A DNA stretch of 64,000 nucleotides from Hygrocybe punicea (Eukaryota; Basidiomycota; Agaricomycetes; Agaricales; Hygrophoraceae): NCBI GenBank assembly GCA_963556145.1, contig OY744473.1, forward strand, positions 4,278,001 through 4,342,000, read 5' to 3'. Each line of letters begins with the position of its first letter. The stretch's first letter is position 1. Of this stretch, positions 1-9,861 are shown one piece after another. A program made the translations under genes and the position numbers. Under the pieces are notes generated by a model. That model worked only from the letters and a program-made list of their open reading frames with translations. It was not told the origin of the DNA and made no database searches.

Positions 1-112
1 CAGTTTGCCGGGCAAAGAGCGTGAAGAGGGTTGTTGATATGTGCATTAGACCACCAGGTGTGAATCAGAATCTCGAGGGGCCCACGCATCTTTACAGGAC
101 ATTTTTTCACGC
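1..112 (-). pseudogene. RecQ-like helicase pseudogene, distal fragment
   Basis: Read on the minus strand, this segment continues the frame of the helicase remnant at 9862-11600 once the retrotransposon (113-9861) and one copy of the 4-bp duplication ACGC (109-112 and 9862-9865) are removed. The frame stays open to the window edge and contains short Cys-containing stretches such as CVKKCP, so the gene runs on beyond base 1. It would be the region after the Cys/His (RQC-like) segment. The join is inferred from frame continuity plus the duplication; the helicase call comes from the larger fragment. Confidence 0.6.
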
Positions 113-896
113 TGTAAAGGCGAGGTCGGGGTGGCTGCGGAATAATAATCCTAAGCCTGTGGGGTCAGCGTAGAAGTGACTAGGAATAGTCTAACAAGCT
201 TCAGTAAGATAATAGGATATAAAAAGTAAGAAGCCGCCGAGTAAACTACTGAAATCTATCGAGACCGATTGAAGCCGACGATGTCGGGTACGGCGGGTCG
301 GGTGACGGGTGACGAGAAACGTAGAGATAAAGGCGGTAGAACGACGGGGAGGGCGTCGAGGAATCCGACGAGCAATGTGTGCGATGGAATTTACTGAGAG
401 ACTAATTCTCAGAGAGAGGAAATGGGGGAACTGGTTTCTTTTTTTGAGACGGCGCTTGGGCACCGTTTTTATACTACAAAGTTCTGTACCTAGATTCGGA
501 CGAGAGTCCTCGGCCGATGAGAGGAAACAAAGGAGAATAAAAATGGGGAAGTAGGAAGAGCGTTGCGAGGCGACGATGACAGGGAAAATGGGTGGAAGAT
601 ATAAAAACCGTAAAAGATGCAAAATACTTTACTATATCCCCATAAGGGAGACGCTAGGCGTGAATAAGGCAAGTCCGATGTCGGGATCCCAGTCCGATGA
701 GATCTATCTTTGATATTTGAAGTTCCGCGAGTTTAGGAGATAGACCGACCAGGTACGTGAGCGGCCGTGCTAGTCGGTATGCATCGGGTTGCGTCGGGTT
801 GCATTGGGTTCGAACGTAGATTGCTAGAGACGTCGGGTTCGAGCGGATTCGCTAGATATCGATGTTACGGCCTCAGAGGGTCGAGGACCCTCTACA
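113..896 (-). repeat. 3' LTR of the Gypsy element
   Basis: 784-bp direct repeat of 9069-9861. It starts TGTAAAG and ends CTCTACA, an imperfect inverted TG..CA terminus. The boundary is set where similarity to the other LTR stops and the ACGC duplication begins. In element orientation the bases just before it (897-905, reverse strand CAAGGAGA) form only a weak polypurine tract. Short open frames inside it appear in both LTRs and are not considered genes. Confidence 0.93.
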
Positions 897-1069
897 TCTC
901 CTTGGGTCTTCTAATAGAGACCATCCGTGGTCGAGAATATGGGGTCTCCGAATGCGGGTCGCGAATGTGGCCAATCACGTGAGCGGCCAAACAACGGCAA
1001 AGTAAAATAAAAAATAAAAAAATTCTCGTTGTTGATCCGACCTTTCCTCTACACCATCACACGTTCACA

Positions 1070-2466
1070 ATGTCCCAAGTCTATGACAACTTCCTCGCTT
1101 TCGTCGAAAGCATCGAACCCGATGTCTGGGCGGACTACGAAGAGGCCGTCAACGCAGTCACCGTGTTTCATAGCGACGACCTTGTAACGATGGTGGACAG
1201 CAACGAGGGGATGGCCCAACAATGGTTGAGCGGCCGCAAGAAGGTGCTGGTGAGTTTCCTTATTGACTACGCGTGTCCTAAGATAGCTCATGTCGTCCCG
1301 CCAGCGTGCTTATAATGGAATCGTCGCGGAACTCCGAGCTGGTGGTACGAGGCCAGTACCGCCACCGTTATGGGCCGACCGCCAATCGTACGCCAACGAT
1401 GTCGAAGAGTGGCTGAAAGAAGCGGCAGACCAGGAGAGGCAGGAACAGGAAGAAGCCAGACGGCAGGCGGATGAAGAAGCAGCTACGCGGGAAGAGGAGG
1501 CCAGACGGATGGCAGAGGCAAATGCACGAGCGGAGGCGGAGAAAAGGCGAAAGGCGGCAGAGGAAAGGCGGGAGCGGCTTAGAATAGAACAACACGAGCA
1601 GCACTGGAATCAAGAAGCGGACTGGGTTGAAAGGGATGGAGCCGCGTATCGGCGGCGGCTCAGTGAAGAATGGCGAGCTGAAGCAAACGCATCGGTCGTG
1701 GGTGAACCAAGGACTGAGTTGATTCCGGAGGGCGAAGCCACAGTTGAGCCAGAGGAAGGCCCCGTCGACCCAGCACCAGAGACACCGGCCGATGTAGAAG
1801 ATGTAGATATGCCGGGCGTAGAGACCGGAGACTTGGCTGGTACGATGGTGAGTTCTTGTGTCGGTTCATTTGTTCTTTAGTCACTGATCCTGGTAACAGT
1901 TCACCGGGCTGTTTCCCCTACAACCCTGCACCAACTGCGTCAAGGCGCAAGAGGTGTGTCGAGGCGTCACGGGCTACGTGTGCGAACGATGCCGGAGGCT
2001 GAAAAAGAGATGTACTAACGCTACACACCGGACGGGCGGGGGTCGGCGCAAGGTGGATACCGGAAAGGGCAAAGAGGTCGCGGTCGGCACGAGGAAGCCG
2101 TTGTCGTTCACGACAAAGCCCATCCGCAGTAGGCCTGCCCGGGCCTCAACGAGCAAACCGCGGGTCGAGGATGTGGAGTCGGTCGAGGACGATGACGAAG
2201 ACGAGGAGGAGTCGGAGGAAGAGCGGCCGACGAAAAGGCTTAGGACAGCCTTGGCAGCGAACCTGTTCGTTTTGACGATGGAGAATTACGAGCAAGTGTC
2301 GGCGCGGCTAGCGGTCCTTACGGAGGAGCTGGGAGCCCTGGGCACCAACGTCAACCGTCACCTCGTCCACTTCGGTCAAGAGTTCCAGCGGCTTCGCGTC
2401 GATCTCGAACGGTCGACCTCAAGGTTGGCGATGTTGAAGTGGGATTATGAGACCGGCCGCCTGTAA
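1070..2466 (+). CDS. Antisense accessory gene of the Gypsy element, Cys-cluster and coiled-coil protein
   Basis: Three exons, 1070-1249, 1305-1847 and 1900-2466, splice in phase 0 through introns of 55 and 52 bp with GTGAGT donors and CAG acceptors, giving 429 residues. It runs opposite to gag-pol, between integrase and the 3' LTR. Residues about 1-60 are acidic. About 85-180 are a long Glu/Arg/Ala-rich charged helix (EEARRQADEEAATREEEARR), probably a coiled coil. Exon 3 opens with a Cys cluster spaced C-x2-C-x6-C-x9-C-x2-C-x6-C (TNCVKAQEVC, CERCRRLKKRC), reminiscent of fungal Zn-cluster proteins but not a canonical Zn2Cys6. An acidic stretch (DDDEDEEESEEE) and a basic KRLR patch follow, then a helical tail. 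Antisense introns would not be spliced from genomic RNA, explaining their survival. Function unknown; a DNA- or RNA-binding regulator is a guess. Confidence 0.7.
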
Positions 2467-2674
2467 AATATATATATAAAAATAACGAGCCCATTGTATA
2501 TATAAAAAAATATATCGTGTACATAAAAGATGTGTCAGCTTGTTCACCTAGCTAAGGAAAGCCGATCGGCTCCCGAAGACATAGGACTATTCGCATCATT
2601 CGTCATATCGTTAGAAAACTAAGAGGAACTAAATAAAATGGGGGTATAACGTGGACAGAATATAAATGAAATGC
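2467..2674. other. Convergent 3' intergenic spacer inside the Gypsy element
   Basis: A 208-bp AT-rich spacer between the stop of the antisense accessory gene and the stop of the integrase ORF. It contains TATATATAAAA-like tracts just after 2466. The two genes converge here, so it probably holds both polyadenylation regions. No ORF or repeat was recognised. Confidence 0.5.
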
Positions 2675-4651
2675 TTAATCGTTGTCGGGTGAGGAGTCTA
2701 TAGAGGGCGGGTACGTCGGATCATCAAGATCGTTTGAATCGGTATCGTCGGCATCGGGGTATTGTAAGAAGTCGTCCAACGGTATTGATATTTTTGAGCG
2801 GGCGTGGTAGGGTACGACTCGGAAAGCGGCAAATCGAGATTTAGAAACCGCACCGTCGAGTTCGGCGAGTATGTAGGATCCACCTTCTGTTTTCCTGACG
2901 ACAACCATGGGTCCAAAGTACCGTGGTTTTGCTTTACGATCGAGAGACATTTCGATACGTGAATTTCGGACGAGAACGAGGTTACCGGGTTCGAAGTCGA
3001 AAACTTTGATCGTGTTGGCGTATTTCTGCTCAAATTGCCGGGCGGACGCGAGCCGAGATTTGGTAAGCTTTTCTTTGACCCGATCGAGGTCGGCTTCTCG
3101 TTTACGAAGTTGTCGGGCGCGGATGACTATGAGGTCGGTCGTAGACATTGTATCTTGCGTCGGAACCATGTACGTAGCTTCGGCAAAATCGAATGGAAAC
3201 AGCGGTTCTACTCCGTGTGCGATGTAGTAGGACGAGTATCCGAGGCTTTTGTGTGTCGTGACCCGTTCGGCCCAAAATACGGAGTGGGTTACGGTGTACC
3301 ATTTCTTTTCATCTCCGTCACAACTTTTCATAATGGCCTCCCGGACATCTAGGTGGCGACGCTCAACGGGTCCGTTCGCTTGTGAGTTATAGGGCGAAAT
3401 GCGGATGTGCCGGATACCGTAGCGGGAGGCAAGATAGTCGAGCGCTTCTACGAACAGCTTGCCGTTGTCGGTGACGATTTCTTCGAGAGCGCCCCAACGG
3501 CATAAGATGTCTTCGAACAAGAATGAGCCGATGGTGGAGCCGGTCTCGCGGCGTAACATGCGGAACTCAGGGTAAGCGGACAGGGAGCAACGGGCTTGGA
3601 CGATGTATCGATAGCCACCGGATCGTGGCATAAACATTGTGTCGACATACGCTTTACGAAATAGCGAGGCCGGTGTAGCGACGGTAGGCGGAATGTGATG
3701 ATAACGCATTTGCCGTACTTGGCACTGATGGCAAGACTGGACGTACCACTTGACGTCGTGGTCGAGGTGCGGCCACCAGAAACAGTCGAGTAGCTGAGCG
3801 CGGACGGAGAATATACCTTTGTGGCCGAGAGAGTCGTGAGCGTCTTTGAGTAACTGAAGCCGGCGGTCGGGCGGTATGACAAGTTTGCGTTTTCCGTGAC
3901 GGTCTTTGCGCCAAAGCTTGTTATCGGTGACGAAGAATTCAAGGGTGTATCGTAAGAACAGACGGTATTCTTCGTCCGTGAAGTTCGCGGGTCGGGTTAG
4001 ATCTCGTAACCAGATCTCGACGAGAGCAAGACGAGCGTCAGCCGCGCGGGCTTTATCGGATCGCGGTATGTCAGAAACGGCTTCCTGATTTGTGTAGACG
4101 AGGACGGCGGGTAATTCTTGGAGTCGGTCGGCTGTGGCATGGCAGCGGCCGCATACGGCAATCGGCTTAGACGGTATGGGGACGGGTTGGTAGTTGACGA
4201 CTTCCATAAAGAAACCGTAGGAGTGGTCGAGCCAATCGTCGGAATCGTTGATCTCCTCGGGGTCTTCTGCAGCGCGGGGATGTCGGGAGAGTCCGTCGGG
4301 TGCACCGTGTGCGGAAGCGGGTATGTGAACGAGTCTAAAGTCAAATAAGAGCACGCCAGCTATCCATCGGTTGATCGTTGCATTGGGCTGAATGTCGGGG
4401 TTGTTGAGCATCCCTTTTATGTACTTCACGTCGACTTCAACGGTGAGGTTGCGGACGCCGATAATGAAAATCCGATAGGCGCGGAGGGCCCTGAAGAGAC
4501 CGTAAAGCTCGAGCTTGGACTGAGAGTATCGGGCTTCGCGTTCGTTCCACGATATTGAACCAAAACGATTCGGATAGCGCTTTCCGTCGGCGCGGATTTG
4601 CATAAGAACGAAGCCGACTCCAAGAACGGATGAATCGATGGCGAGAATCAC
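2675..4651 (-). CDS. Pol segment: RNase H and integrase
   Basis: 658 codons. The N-terminal ~130 residues are RNase H (opening ILAIDSS, with LELYGLFRALRAYR and the C-terminal HGAPDGLSRHP). The HHCC zinc-binding domain follows around residue 275 (HDSLGHKG, then CHQCQ). The integrase core has D in YVDTMFM, D in VTDNGKLF and E in PVERRH, the expected D,D-35-E arrangement. The basic tail has a GPMVVVRK-type stretch and an acidic end. The frame begins without a natural Met: upstream codons in this frame read AIDDTREWEV, the usual RNase H entry, so RT should fuse directly. The fusion is broken by a -1 shift around 4660-4690. That break makes this copy probably inactive. Confidence 0.88.
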   Translation of the reverse strand: MILAIDSSVLGVGFVLMQIRADGKRYPNRFGSISWNEREARYSQSKLELYGLFRALRAYRIFIIGVRNLTVEVDVKYIKGMLNNPDIQPNATINRWIAGVLLFDFRLVHIPASAHGAPDGLSRHPRAAEDPEEINDSDDWLDHSYGFFMEVVNYQPVPIPSKPIAVCGRCHATADRLQELPAVLVYTNQEAVSDIPRSDKARAADARLALVEIWLRDLTRPANFTDEEYRLFLRYTLEFFVTDNKLWRKDRHGKRKLVIPPDRRLQLLKDAHDSLGHKGIFSVRAQLLDCFWWPHLDHDVKWYVQSCHQCQVRQMRYHHIPPTVATPASLFRKAYVDTMFMPRSGGYRYIVQARCSLSAYPEFRMLRRETGSTIGSFLFEDILCRWGALEEIVTDNGKLFVEALDYLASRYGIRHIRISPYNSQANGPVERRHLDVREAIMKSCDGDEKKWYTVTHSVFWAERVTTHKSLGYSSYYIAHGVEPLFPFDFAEATYMVPTQDTMSTTDLIVIRARQLRKREADLDRVKEKLTKSRLASARQFEQKYANTIKVFDFEPGNLVLVRNSRIEMSLDRKAKPRYFGPMVVVRKTEGGSYILAELDGAVSKSRFAAFRVVPYHARSKISIPLDDFLQYPDADDTDSNDLDDPTYPPSIDSSPDND

Positions 4652-6210
4652 TTCCCATTCACGCGTGTCGTCGATAGCGACGTAATGACGGCGTTTTTGA
4701 GGTAGTCGACGGCGGTCTCTTCTTCTTCACCAAATTCGAAGGGTATACCTTTGCGGGTAAGACGGACGAGGGGTCGGGAGTGAAGCGAGAAGTCCTTGAT
4801 AAAAATACGCAAGACGCCGCAGATACCGAGAAAGGCGCGAACTTCGGTGAGGTTGGTCGGCAGTGGCCAATCGCGAATCTTCTGTACTTTGGAGTCGTCG
4901 GCTACTCTTCCTTCGTATGTGCATCGGTGGCCAACAACGATGACTGAGGGTCGACACAACTCGAGTTTTTTGCCGTTGAAGGTACCGCCGACATAGCGGA
5001 AACGCTGGATGATGCGGTTGACACCTTGGAAGTGTTCCCAAATGAAACGTCGGATTGCCGGGTTCTCGGGTATAGTCTCGTAGGTACCGTCGGGTTGCTC
5101 GTAGCGGGTTGGAGGCCCTTTGATGGGAATATCGTCCATATACGGAACGGCAAGATGAGGGATTTCATCACGGAGGATGTACGTGGAGTCACCGTGTAGG
5201 ATCTGCGGGGAATTTGTGTATCCCATAGCAATCCGCGTAAGTTGAAGCGTTCCGAGTGGAGACTGAAAGGTCATATAGTCACGAGACGAGGGGTGGACGA
5301 GGCGTTGGTCGAAAGAGACGAAGAGGTCGAAGGAAGCGTAGCAAGAGTGGCCGCCAAAGGCCTTGGCCAAGTGCTCGGTCATGGGCGGTACGGCGGGATC
5401 GCGGATAGTGACGGCGTTAAGCGGCTGTAGATCGTGGACGATTCGAAGAGACTTCCCATCCTTTTTCAAAACGCAGAACCAGCGGGAGCGGTATGACGAA
5501 TTCGAGGTTTCATAGGTACCGGCGTTAATTTTGTCTTTGATGATGCCGATGACTTCGTTAAGGATGCCGGGTGGGATTGGGATATTGCGATGGACCCACG
5601 GGTCATGCGGTACGGTGGGAATGTGGATCGGTGGGAAGTAGTCCGTATTGAACTGGCCTTTCTCGGATTCGTTCCAGGCGAAGGCGGCTTCTTGCGTTTT
5701 GATGATATGGTGGCCGAGTTTTTCTTCCTCAGGCCAAAGGAATCCATCCGAGTTCATCGGCATCGCGTCGTGTCGTTCCTGGGTATAGCGGGTGCCGGGT
5801 GTAAAGTCGGGCGGGTGAGTCGGGAGCGTGAGTAAATCGGCTAGCGGGTCGCCGGTGATCTCGCGTATGATACGGTATTCGTCGGGGAGAGTGGTAGAAA
5901 TTGGGTGGATACGATCGGCTACCTTCTTATACTTTTTCTTGGTAACGACTCCTTTTAGGTCCCTGGTAGGGGGGGTGGTATACGAGATATAAGTAGCGTG
6001 TTCAGTAGAGGCCTTGTTACAAATATTCGAAGAAGAAATATGTGACACAGGAGCGGAGACGGAACAAGACGAAGGAAGGGTATCGGTAGTACGTAGCTGA
6101 TTTTGTACATCGGTCAACAATGAAATGTACTGGGCGGCAGTCTGAGGTTGAGACGAAGAGAAATCTAAATCGATAGAAAAACATAAGTCCTCTTCTAGGG
6201 GAAACGGCAA
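4648..6210 (-). CDS. Pol segment: reverse transcriptase
   Basis: About 520 codons with the RT palm. Seen in order: RWFCVLKKDGKSLRIVHDLQPLN near residue 243, the first catalytic Asp in CYASFDLFVSFDQR near 295, the QSPLGTLQLTRIAMGYTNSP block, the YMDD box at about 357-360, and the thumb/connection VRAFLGICGVLRIFI. The N-terminal ~200 residues look like a protease-RT linker. This frame stays open upstream of 6210 past the gag stop, with the reading FLEVEDPEIPLGK, so translation probably enters from gag by a -1 slip at a T5 run near 6312-6318 rather than from a start here. The ORF ends at 4648, overlapping the RNase H frame. Confidence 0.9.
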   Translation of the reverse strand: MPFPLEEDLCFSIDLDFSSSQPQTAAQYISLLTDVQNQLRTTDTLPSSCSVSAPVSHISSSNICNKASTEHATYISYTTPPTRDLKGVVTKKKYKKVADRIHPISTTLPDEYRIIREITGDPLADLLTLPTHPPDFTPGTRYTQERHDAMPMNSDGFLWPEEEKLGHHIIKTQEAAFAWNESEKGQFNTDYFPPIHIPTVPHDPWVHRNIPIPPGILNEVIGIIKDKINAGTYETSNSSYRSRWFCVLKKDGKSLRIVHDLQPLNAVTIRDPAVPPMTEHLAKAFGGHSCYASFDLFVSFDQRLVHPSSRDYMTFQSPLGTLQLTRIAMGYTNSPQILHGDSTYILRDEIPHLAVPYMDDIPIKGPPTRYEQPDGTYETIPENPAIRRFIWEHFQGVNRIIQRFRYVGGTFNGKKLELCRPSVIVVGHRCTYEGRVADDSKVQKIRDWPLPTNLTEVRAFLGICGVLRIFIKDFSLHSRPLVRLTRKGIPFEFGEEEETAVDYLKNAVITSLSTTRVNGK

Positions 6211-6311
6211 AAGGGAAGCATAGTTCGTGGTATAGGTGTGGTCGCTTTCGAGTGGCGGCTTCTCATCTCCTGGTGCGTCCTTTCCGAGAGGTATCTCCGG
6301 GTCCTCGACTT

Positions 6312-8501
6312 CTAAAAATCCGGCTTTCCGGTGTCGGACCGCTCTCGTCGGTTCTTTTGGTTGTGCTCGATGGTGGGCAAGGTGACGATGGCGCCGGTGT
6401 TTGGATCCGTGATCGTGACCTGTTGTTCTCCGTTTTTATAATCCTTCGTAAGGGCCTCGGAAAGCGTGAAGAACGGGCGGCCAATGAGGATCTCGTAGGG
6501 GGCGTCGTCGACGACTTGGACTTGGAGGAAAAGATCGACGTCGCCAAAAGTGAATTTTAGGTTGGCGATCCGGCCGAGGGTGTCGTTGTCGCTTTTATTT
6601 GCCGACTGCATCCGCATCTTCATATTTTGGAGGCCGTAACCGAGTTTCTCCCAAATATCGCGCTGCATGCCGATGATCATGGAACCGTTGTCGAGGACGC
6701 ACTCAAATACGAATTTGCCGTTGATGAGCGGGTAGACCGCATGGAGAGGGACTGAGTCGCGGCCGATGACGAGCGGGACGTTTTCCTGACAGTGTTGACA
6801 GGCGCAAGTGGGGATTTCGGGTGCGTGAAAATGGAAGACCTCAACGTTGTTATTCTCGGCGGTGACCTTTTTCGACATAGTGAGGTCCTTCATGTGACGG
6901 CGGGCGTCGGACGACATGGCCAAAAGTTCTCGTTGCGAAATACAGACTTGAGAATCGAGTGCGCGGTCGATGACAGATTTGGCGATACCGGGATCTTCGA
7001 TGGGGGCTTGGTAGCGGTACTGGGGGTGCGATGCGGGAAGGTTCTGGGGAGTGCGCAGTACAAGGGCGGTCGGCTCGGTCGGCCGCGTGTTCGAAGGGGG
7101 GACTATGGTGATCGGCTGCTCGTTGATAGGTCTGGCCGTTTTCTCGGCGGGTTTCGCGGCGGGGACAGACGTGGAAGTGGTGGGCAGATTGGGAAACGTT
7201 TCTCTAGACTTGCCTTTCGCCTTTGATGGGATCTCTACACCATCGAATCTAACCCGTTTACGAAGCCGCTGCACTTCGGCTTCCAGAACCTTAATCTGTT
7301 CGTTGTCGTTGTTGATGTCGGACGTCGTGGACTGAAAGATGTCGGCGTACTCGGTAGTGGCCTCTGGTTCGTAGGTGGGTACTTCGACGGCGGAGACGAA
7401 GTTAGCTTTGACATGAGGCGGCGGGTCGCGTTGGAACGGTTCTGTGGGGTTGCGGGCAGGGGGAGCGCGGTTGCCGGGGTTCTGTGCGTGCCACGCGTCG
7501 AAGCGTTCCCTCATATTTTTGCCGACGATAGCCTTTGGAAGATACATTCCGTTAGGCAACACGATGCGGCCGTGCTCGTTCTTGCGGCATATCCCATCTC
7601 GAGTGTACTGCTCGCAAATAGGACAATCGCGTATACGATGGAACGGGTCGTCGCAAAAGAGGCAGTTGAAATTGGTGAAACCCTGTCCCGTGGTGGTCGG
7701 CTCAGCCCTATTTGCACATGGCTTTGGGGGGTTGTTGCGTTCGGTGAGGGCCTGTGTGAGGACGGCGAGTTGTTGCGAAACGAGACGAAATAGGTCGGAT
7801 ACGTTAGGTTCGACCGGTTCCGCTTTAGGAATGACCGGGTCATAGCGAGCGGGTGGCGGGTAGCGGGTGGCGGGTTCTATTGGAGTTGAGTACCGGATGG
7901 CGGCAGGCGACGTTGACGATAGACGAGAGACGGTGGACGGTTCGGCCGCGGTTCTGGCCAGCAGGAAGTGGGCGCAATTGTGGAAGTCCTGGAAGTCGTA
8001 AGGGTCGCTATGGAAATGGTTCGGCTTTTGGTACTGCAGACAGGTTTTGATGTCCTTTTTAAGCTCGACATGGAAGCCGTTCTCGTACGCGATGTTGCGT
8101 TCTCGGGGAGAGATCCGACCCTTGTCTAGAAGAAACCCTGAGATCCGGATGAACTCGCGGTAATATTCGCCAAGTTCAGCGCGGGTACGGATACCATAAG
8201 CGGTTTGGGTGTGCGTAAGATGGTCGAGATCCGCCATAGTGTACTGGTGATTGTCTTCCATGCCCGGGTATAGCACGAGTACGCTCCTTTTGAATGCGGC
8301 ATAATCGACGCCGGTCGCGCTAGGTAAACTTGCCCAAAGCTCGTAGTCACTAAGCGACGCGTAGCGCAGACTATGCTTGATGCGTCCTGCGTCGTCGAGA
8401 GCGGCATCGGCAGCAAGTATCTCGACTTCTTCAAAGAAGCAGTTTAAATTGAGCGGGTTCCCGTCGAAGGTCGGGGCCGTGGAGTGACCGCGAGCGGGCA
8501 T
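6312..8501 (-). CDS. Gag and aspartic protease polyprotein
   Basis: 729 codons from ATG. The gag-like head (about 1-190) is helical and matches the capsid region of fungal Gypsy elements. A CCHC zinc knuckle, CLFCDDPFHRIRDC, lies near residues 280-293. A Pro/Thr-rich linker follows, then a retropepsin-like domain around 585-700. Its active-site triad position reads LDNGS rather than DSG/DTG and is followed by ILIGRPFF. The Asn variant occurs in some fungal Gypsy proteases as far as I recall, so it is not by itself proof of inactivity. Just before the stop (CCG GAT TTT TAG) a run of five T allows a -1 slip into the RT frame. The start is the first ATG after the leader. Confidence 0.88.
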   Translation of the reverse strand: MPARGHSTAPTFDGNPLNLNCFFEEVEILAADAALDDAGRIKHSLRYASLSDYELWASLPSATGVDYAAFKRSVLVLYPGMEDNHQYTMADLDHLTHTQTAYGIRTRAELGEYYREFIRISGFLLDKGRISPRERNIAYENGFHVELKKDIKTCLQYQKPNHFHSDPYDFQDFHNCAHFLLARTAAEPSTVSRLSSTSPAAIRYSTPIEPATRYPPPARYDPVIPKAEPVEPNVSDLFRLVSQQLAVLTQALTERNNPPKPCANRAEPTTTGQGFTNFNCLFCDDPFHRIRDCPICEQYTRDGICRKNEHGRIVLPNGMYLPKAIVGKNMRERFDAWHAQNPGNRAPPARNPTEPFQRDPPPHVKANFVSAVEVPTYEPEATTEYADIFQSTTSDINNDNEQIKVLEAEVQRLRKRVRFDGVEIPSKAKGKSRETFPNLPTTSTSVPAAKPAEKTARPINEQPITIVPPSNTRPTEPTALVLRTPQNLPASHPQYRYQAPIEDPGIAKSVIDRALDSQVCISQRELLAMSSDARRHMKDLTMSKKVTAENNNVEVFHFHAPEIPTCACQHCQENVPLVIGRDSVPLHAVYPLINGKFVFECVLDNGSMIIGMQRDIWEKLGYGLQNMKMRMQSANKSDNDTLGRIANLKFTFGDVDLFLQVQVVDDAPYEILIGRPFFTLSEALTKDYKNGEQQVTITDPNTGAIVTLPTIEHNQKNRRERSDTGKPDF

Positions 8502-9068
8502 TTGTCATGGAGTAACATGGGGAGCGGTAACGTGGGGAGCGGTCGAGGATCCAGAGGTCGAAGTCATTGTAGGTGGAAGGAGCTGAGATGTCGATGAAGC
8601 GGTTGTCGGGTGTACGATGAGCGGGTCGGGTAACGTGGGCGATGATGGCGTGGACGAAGACGAAGACGGGAACGATGACGATGACGGAGTTTTCGATGTC
8701 GAGAGCGAAGACGTGGATGGGGGTTCTAGCGAGGTCGAAGTCGGGGACGTAGGCGATGCGGGTGTCGAACTGAGATCGGATGAGTCGGGTGTAATGGTAA
8801 TTATCGGTATATCGACCGATTCGAGACTGTCGGATGAAAGATATAGGGGGGTGTTTGACCCTGAGACGAGCGGGAGATTGTTATGTCAAGCGAGGTGGTC
8901 GGGTACTAGCTGGAAGAAGTCGTCGTCGATTGTCGGGTCGAAGGCGGCTAAAGAGAGTTCTTGTTGAAGAGTTCTTCAAGGAAGATCTCGAAGACGACGG
9001 TCAGAGGGAGGGATACGGGAAGAGGAAGCTATGGTGGTGCTAGACTAATCCTCGTGGTGGGCTCCAGA
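8502..9068 (-). promoter_or_regulatory. Gypsy 5' leader and primer binding site
   Basis: 567-bp untranslated leader between the 5' LTR and gag. Two bases inside the LTR edge, the reverse strand reads TGGAGCCCACCACGAGGA (about 9066-9049). It starts with TGG as a tRNA primer binding site should; I cannot assign the tRNA. A 116-codon Asp/Gly-rich open frame on the plus strand (8617-8967) comes from GAC/GGT-rich sequence and is not accepted as a gene. Confidence 0.55.
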
Positions 9069-9861
9069 TGTAAAGGCGAGGTCGGGGTGGCTGCGGAATA
9101 ATAATCCTAAGCCTGTGGGGTCAGCGTAGAAGTGACTAGGAATAGTCTAACAAGCTTCAGTAAGATAATAGGATATAAAAAGTAAGAAGCCGCCGAGTAA
9201 ACTACTGAAATCTATCGAGACCGATTGAAGCCGACGAAGCCGACGATGTCGGGTACGGCGAGTCGGGTGACGGGTGACGAGAAACGTAGAGATAAAGGCG
9301 GTAGAACGACGGGGAGGGCGTTGAGGAATCCGACGAGCAATGTGTGCGATGGAATTTACTGAGAGACTAATTCTCAGAGAGAGGAAATGGGGGAACTGGT
9401 TTCTTTTTTTGAGACGGCGCTTGGGCACCGTTTTTATACTACAAAGTTCTGTACCTAGATTCGGACGAGAGTCCTCGGCCGATGAGAGGAAACAAAGGAG
9501 AATAAAAATGGGGAAGTAGGAAGAGCGTTGTGAGGCGACGATGACAGGGAAAATGGGTGGAAGATATAAAAACCGTAAAAGATGCAAAATACTTTACTAT
9601 ATCCCCATAAGGGAGACGCTAGGCGTGAATAAGGCAAGTCCGATGTCGGGATCCCAGTCTGATGAGATCTATCTTTGATATTTGAAGTTCCGCGAGTTTA
9701 GGAGATAGACCGACCAGGTACGTGAGCGGCCGTGCTAGTCGGTATGCATCGGGTTGCGTCGGGTTGCGTCGGGTTCGAACGTAGATTGCTAGAGACGTCG
9801 GGTTCGAGCGGATTCGCTAGATATCGATGTTACGGCCTCAGAGGGTCGAGGACCCTCTACA
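9069..9861 (-). repeat. 5' LTR of the Gypsy element
   Basis: 793 bp, starting TGTAAAG and ending CTCTACA. It is nearly identical to 113-896, apart from an extra 9-bp GAAGCCGAC duplication near 9235 and about six substitutions. Five of those six convert CpG to TpG or CpA in one of the copies. Confidence 0.93.

Larger units (their letters stand above)
113..9861 (-). mobile_element. Ty3/Gypsy LTR retrotransposon, near full length
   Basis: Complete LTR element in minus orientation, so its 5' LTR lies at 9069-9861. Order in element direction: 5' LTR, leader, gag-protease (8501-6312), reverse transcriptase (6210-4648), RNase H and integrase (4651-2675), antisense accessory gene (1070-2466), 3' LTR. 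RT-RNase H before integrase is the Ty3/Gypsy order. ACGC flanks both ends (109-112, 9862-9865). The LTRs differ at about six bases plus one 9-bp indel by eye, so insertion is recent. Gag, RT and RNase H-integrase lie in three different frames, so this copy either relies on frameshifting or is defective. The insertion splits a helicase gene. Confidence 0.95.

Noticed and set aside
309..982. Open frames within the LTRs (60-143 codons, both strands)
   Set aside because: They recur in both LTRs, have no domain and lie in regulatory sequence.
8617..8967. 116-codon Asp/Gly-rich plus-strand frame in the Gypsy leader
   Set aside because: Composition-driven, antisense to the leader, with no start context or domain.
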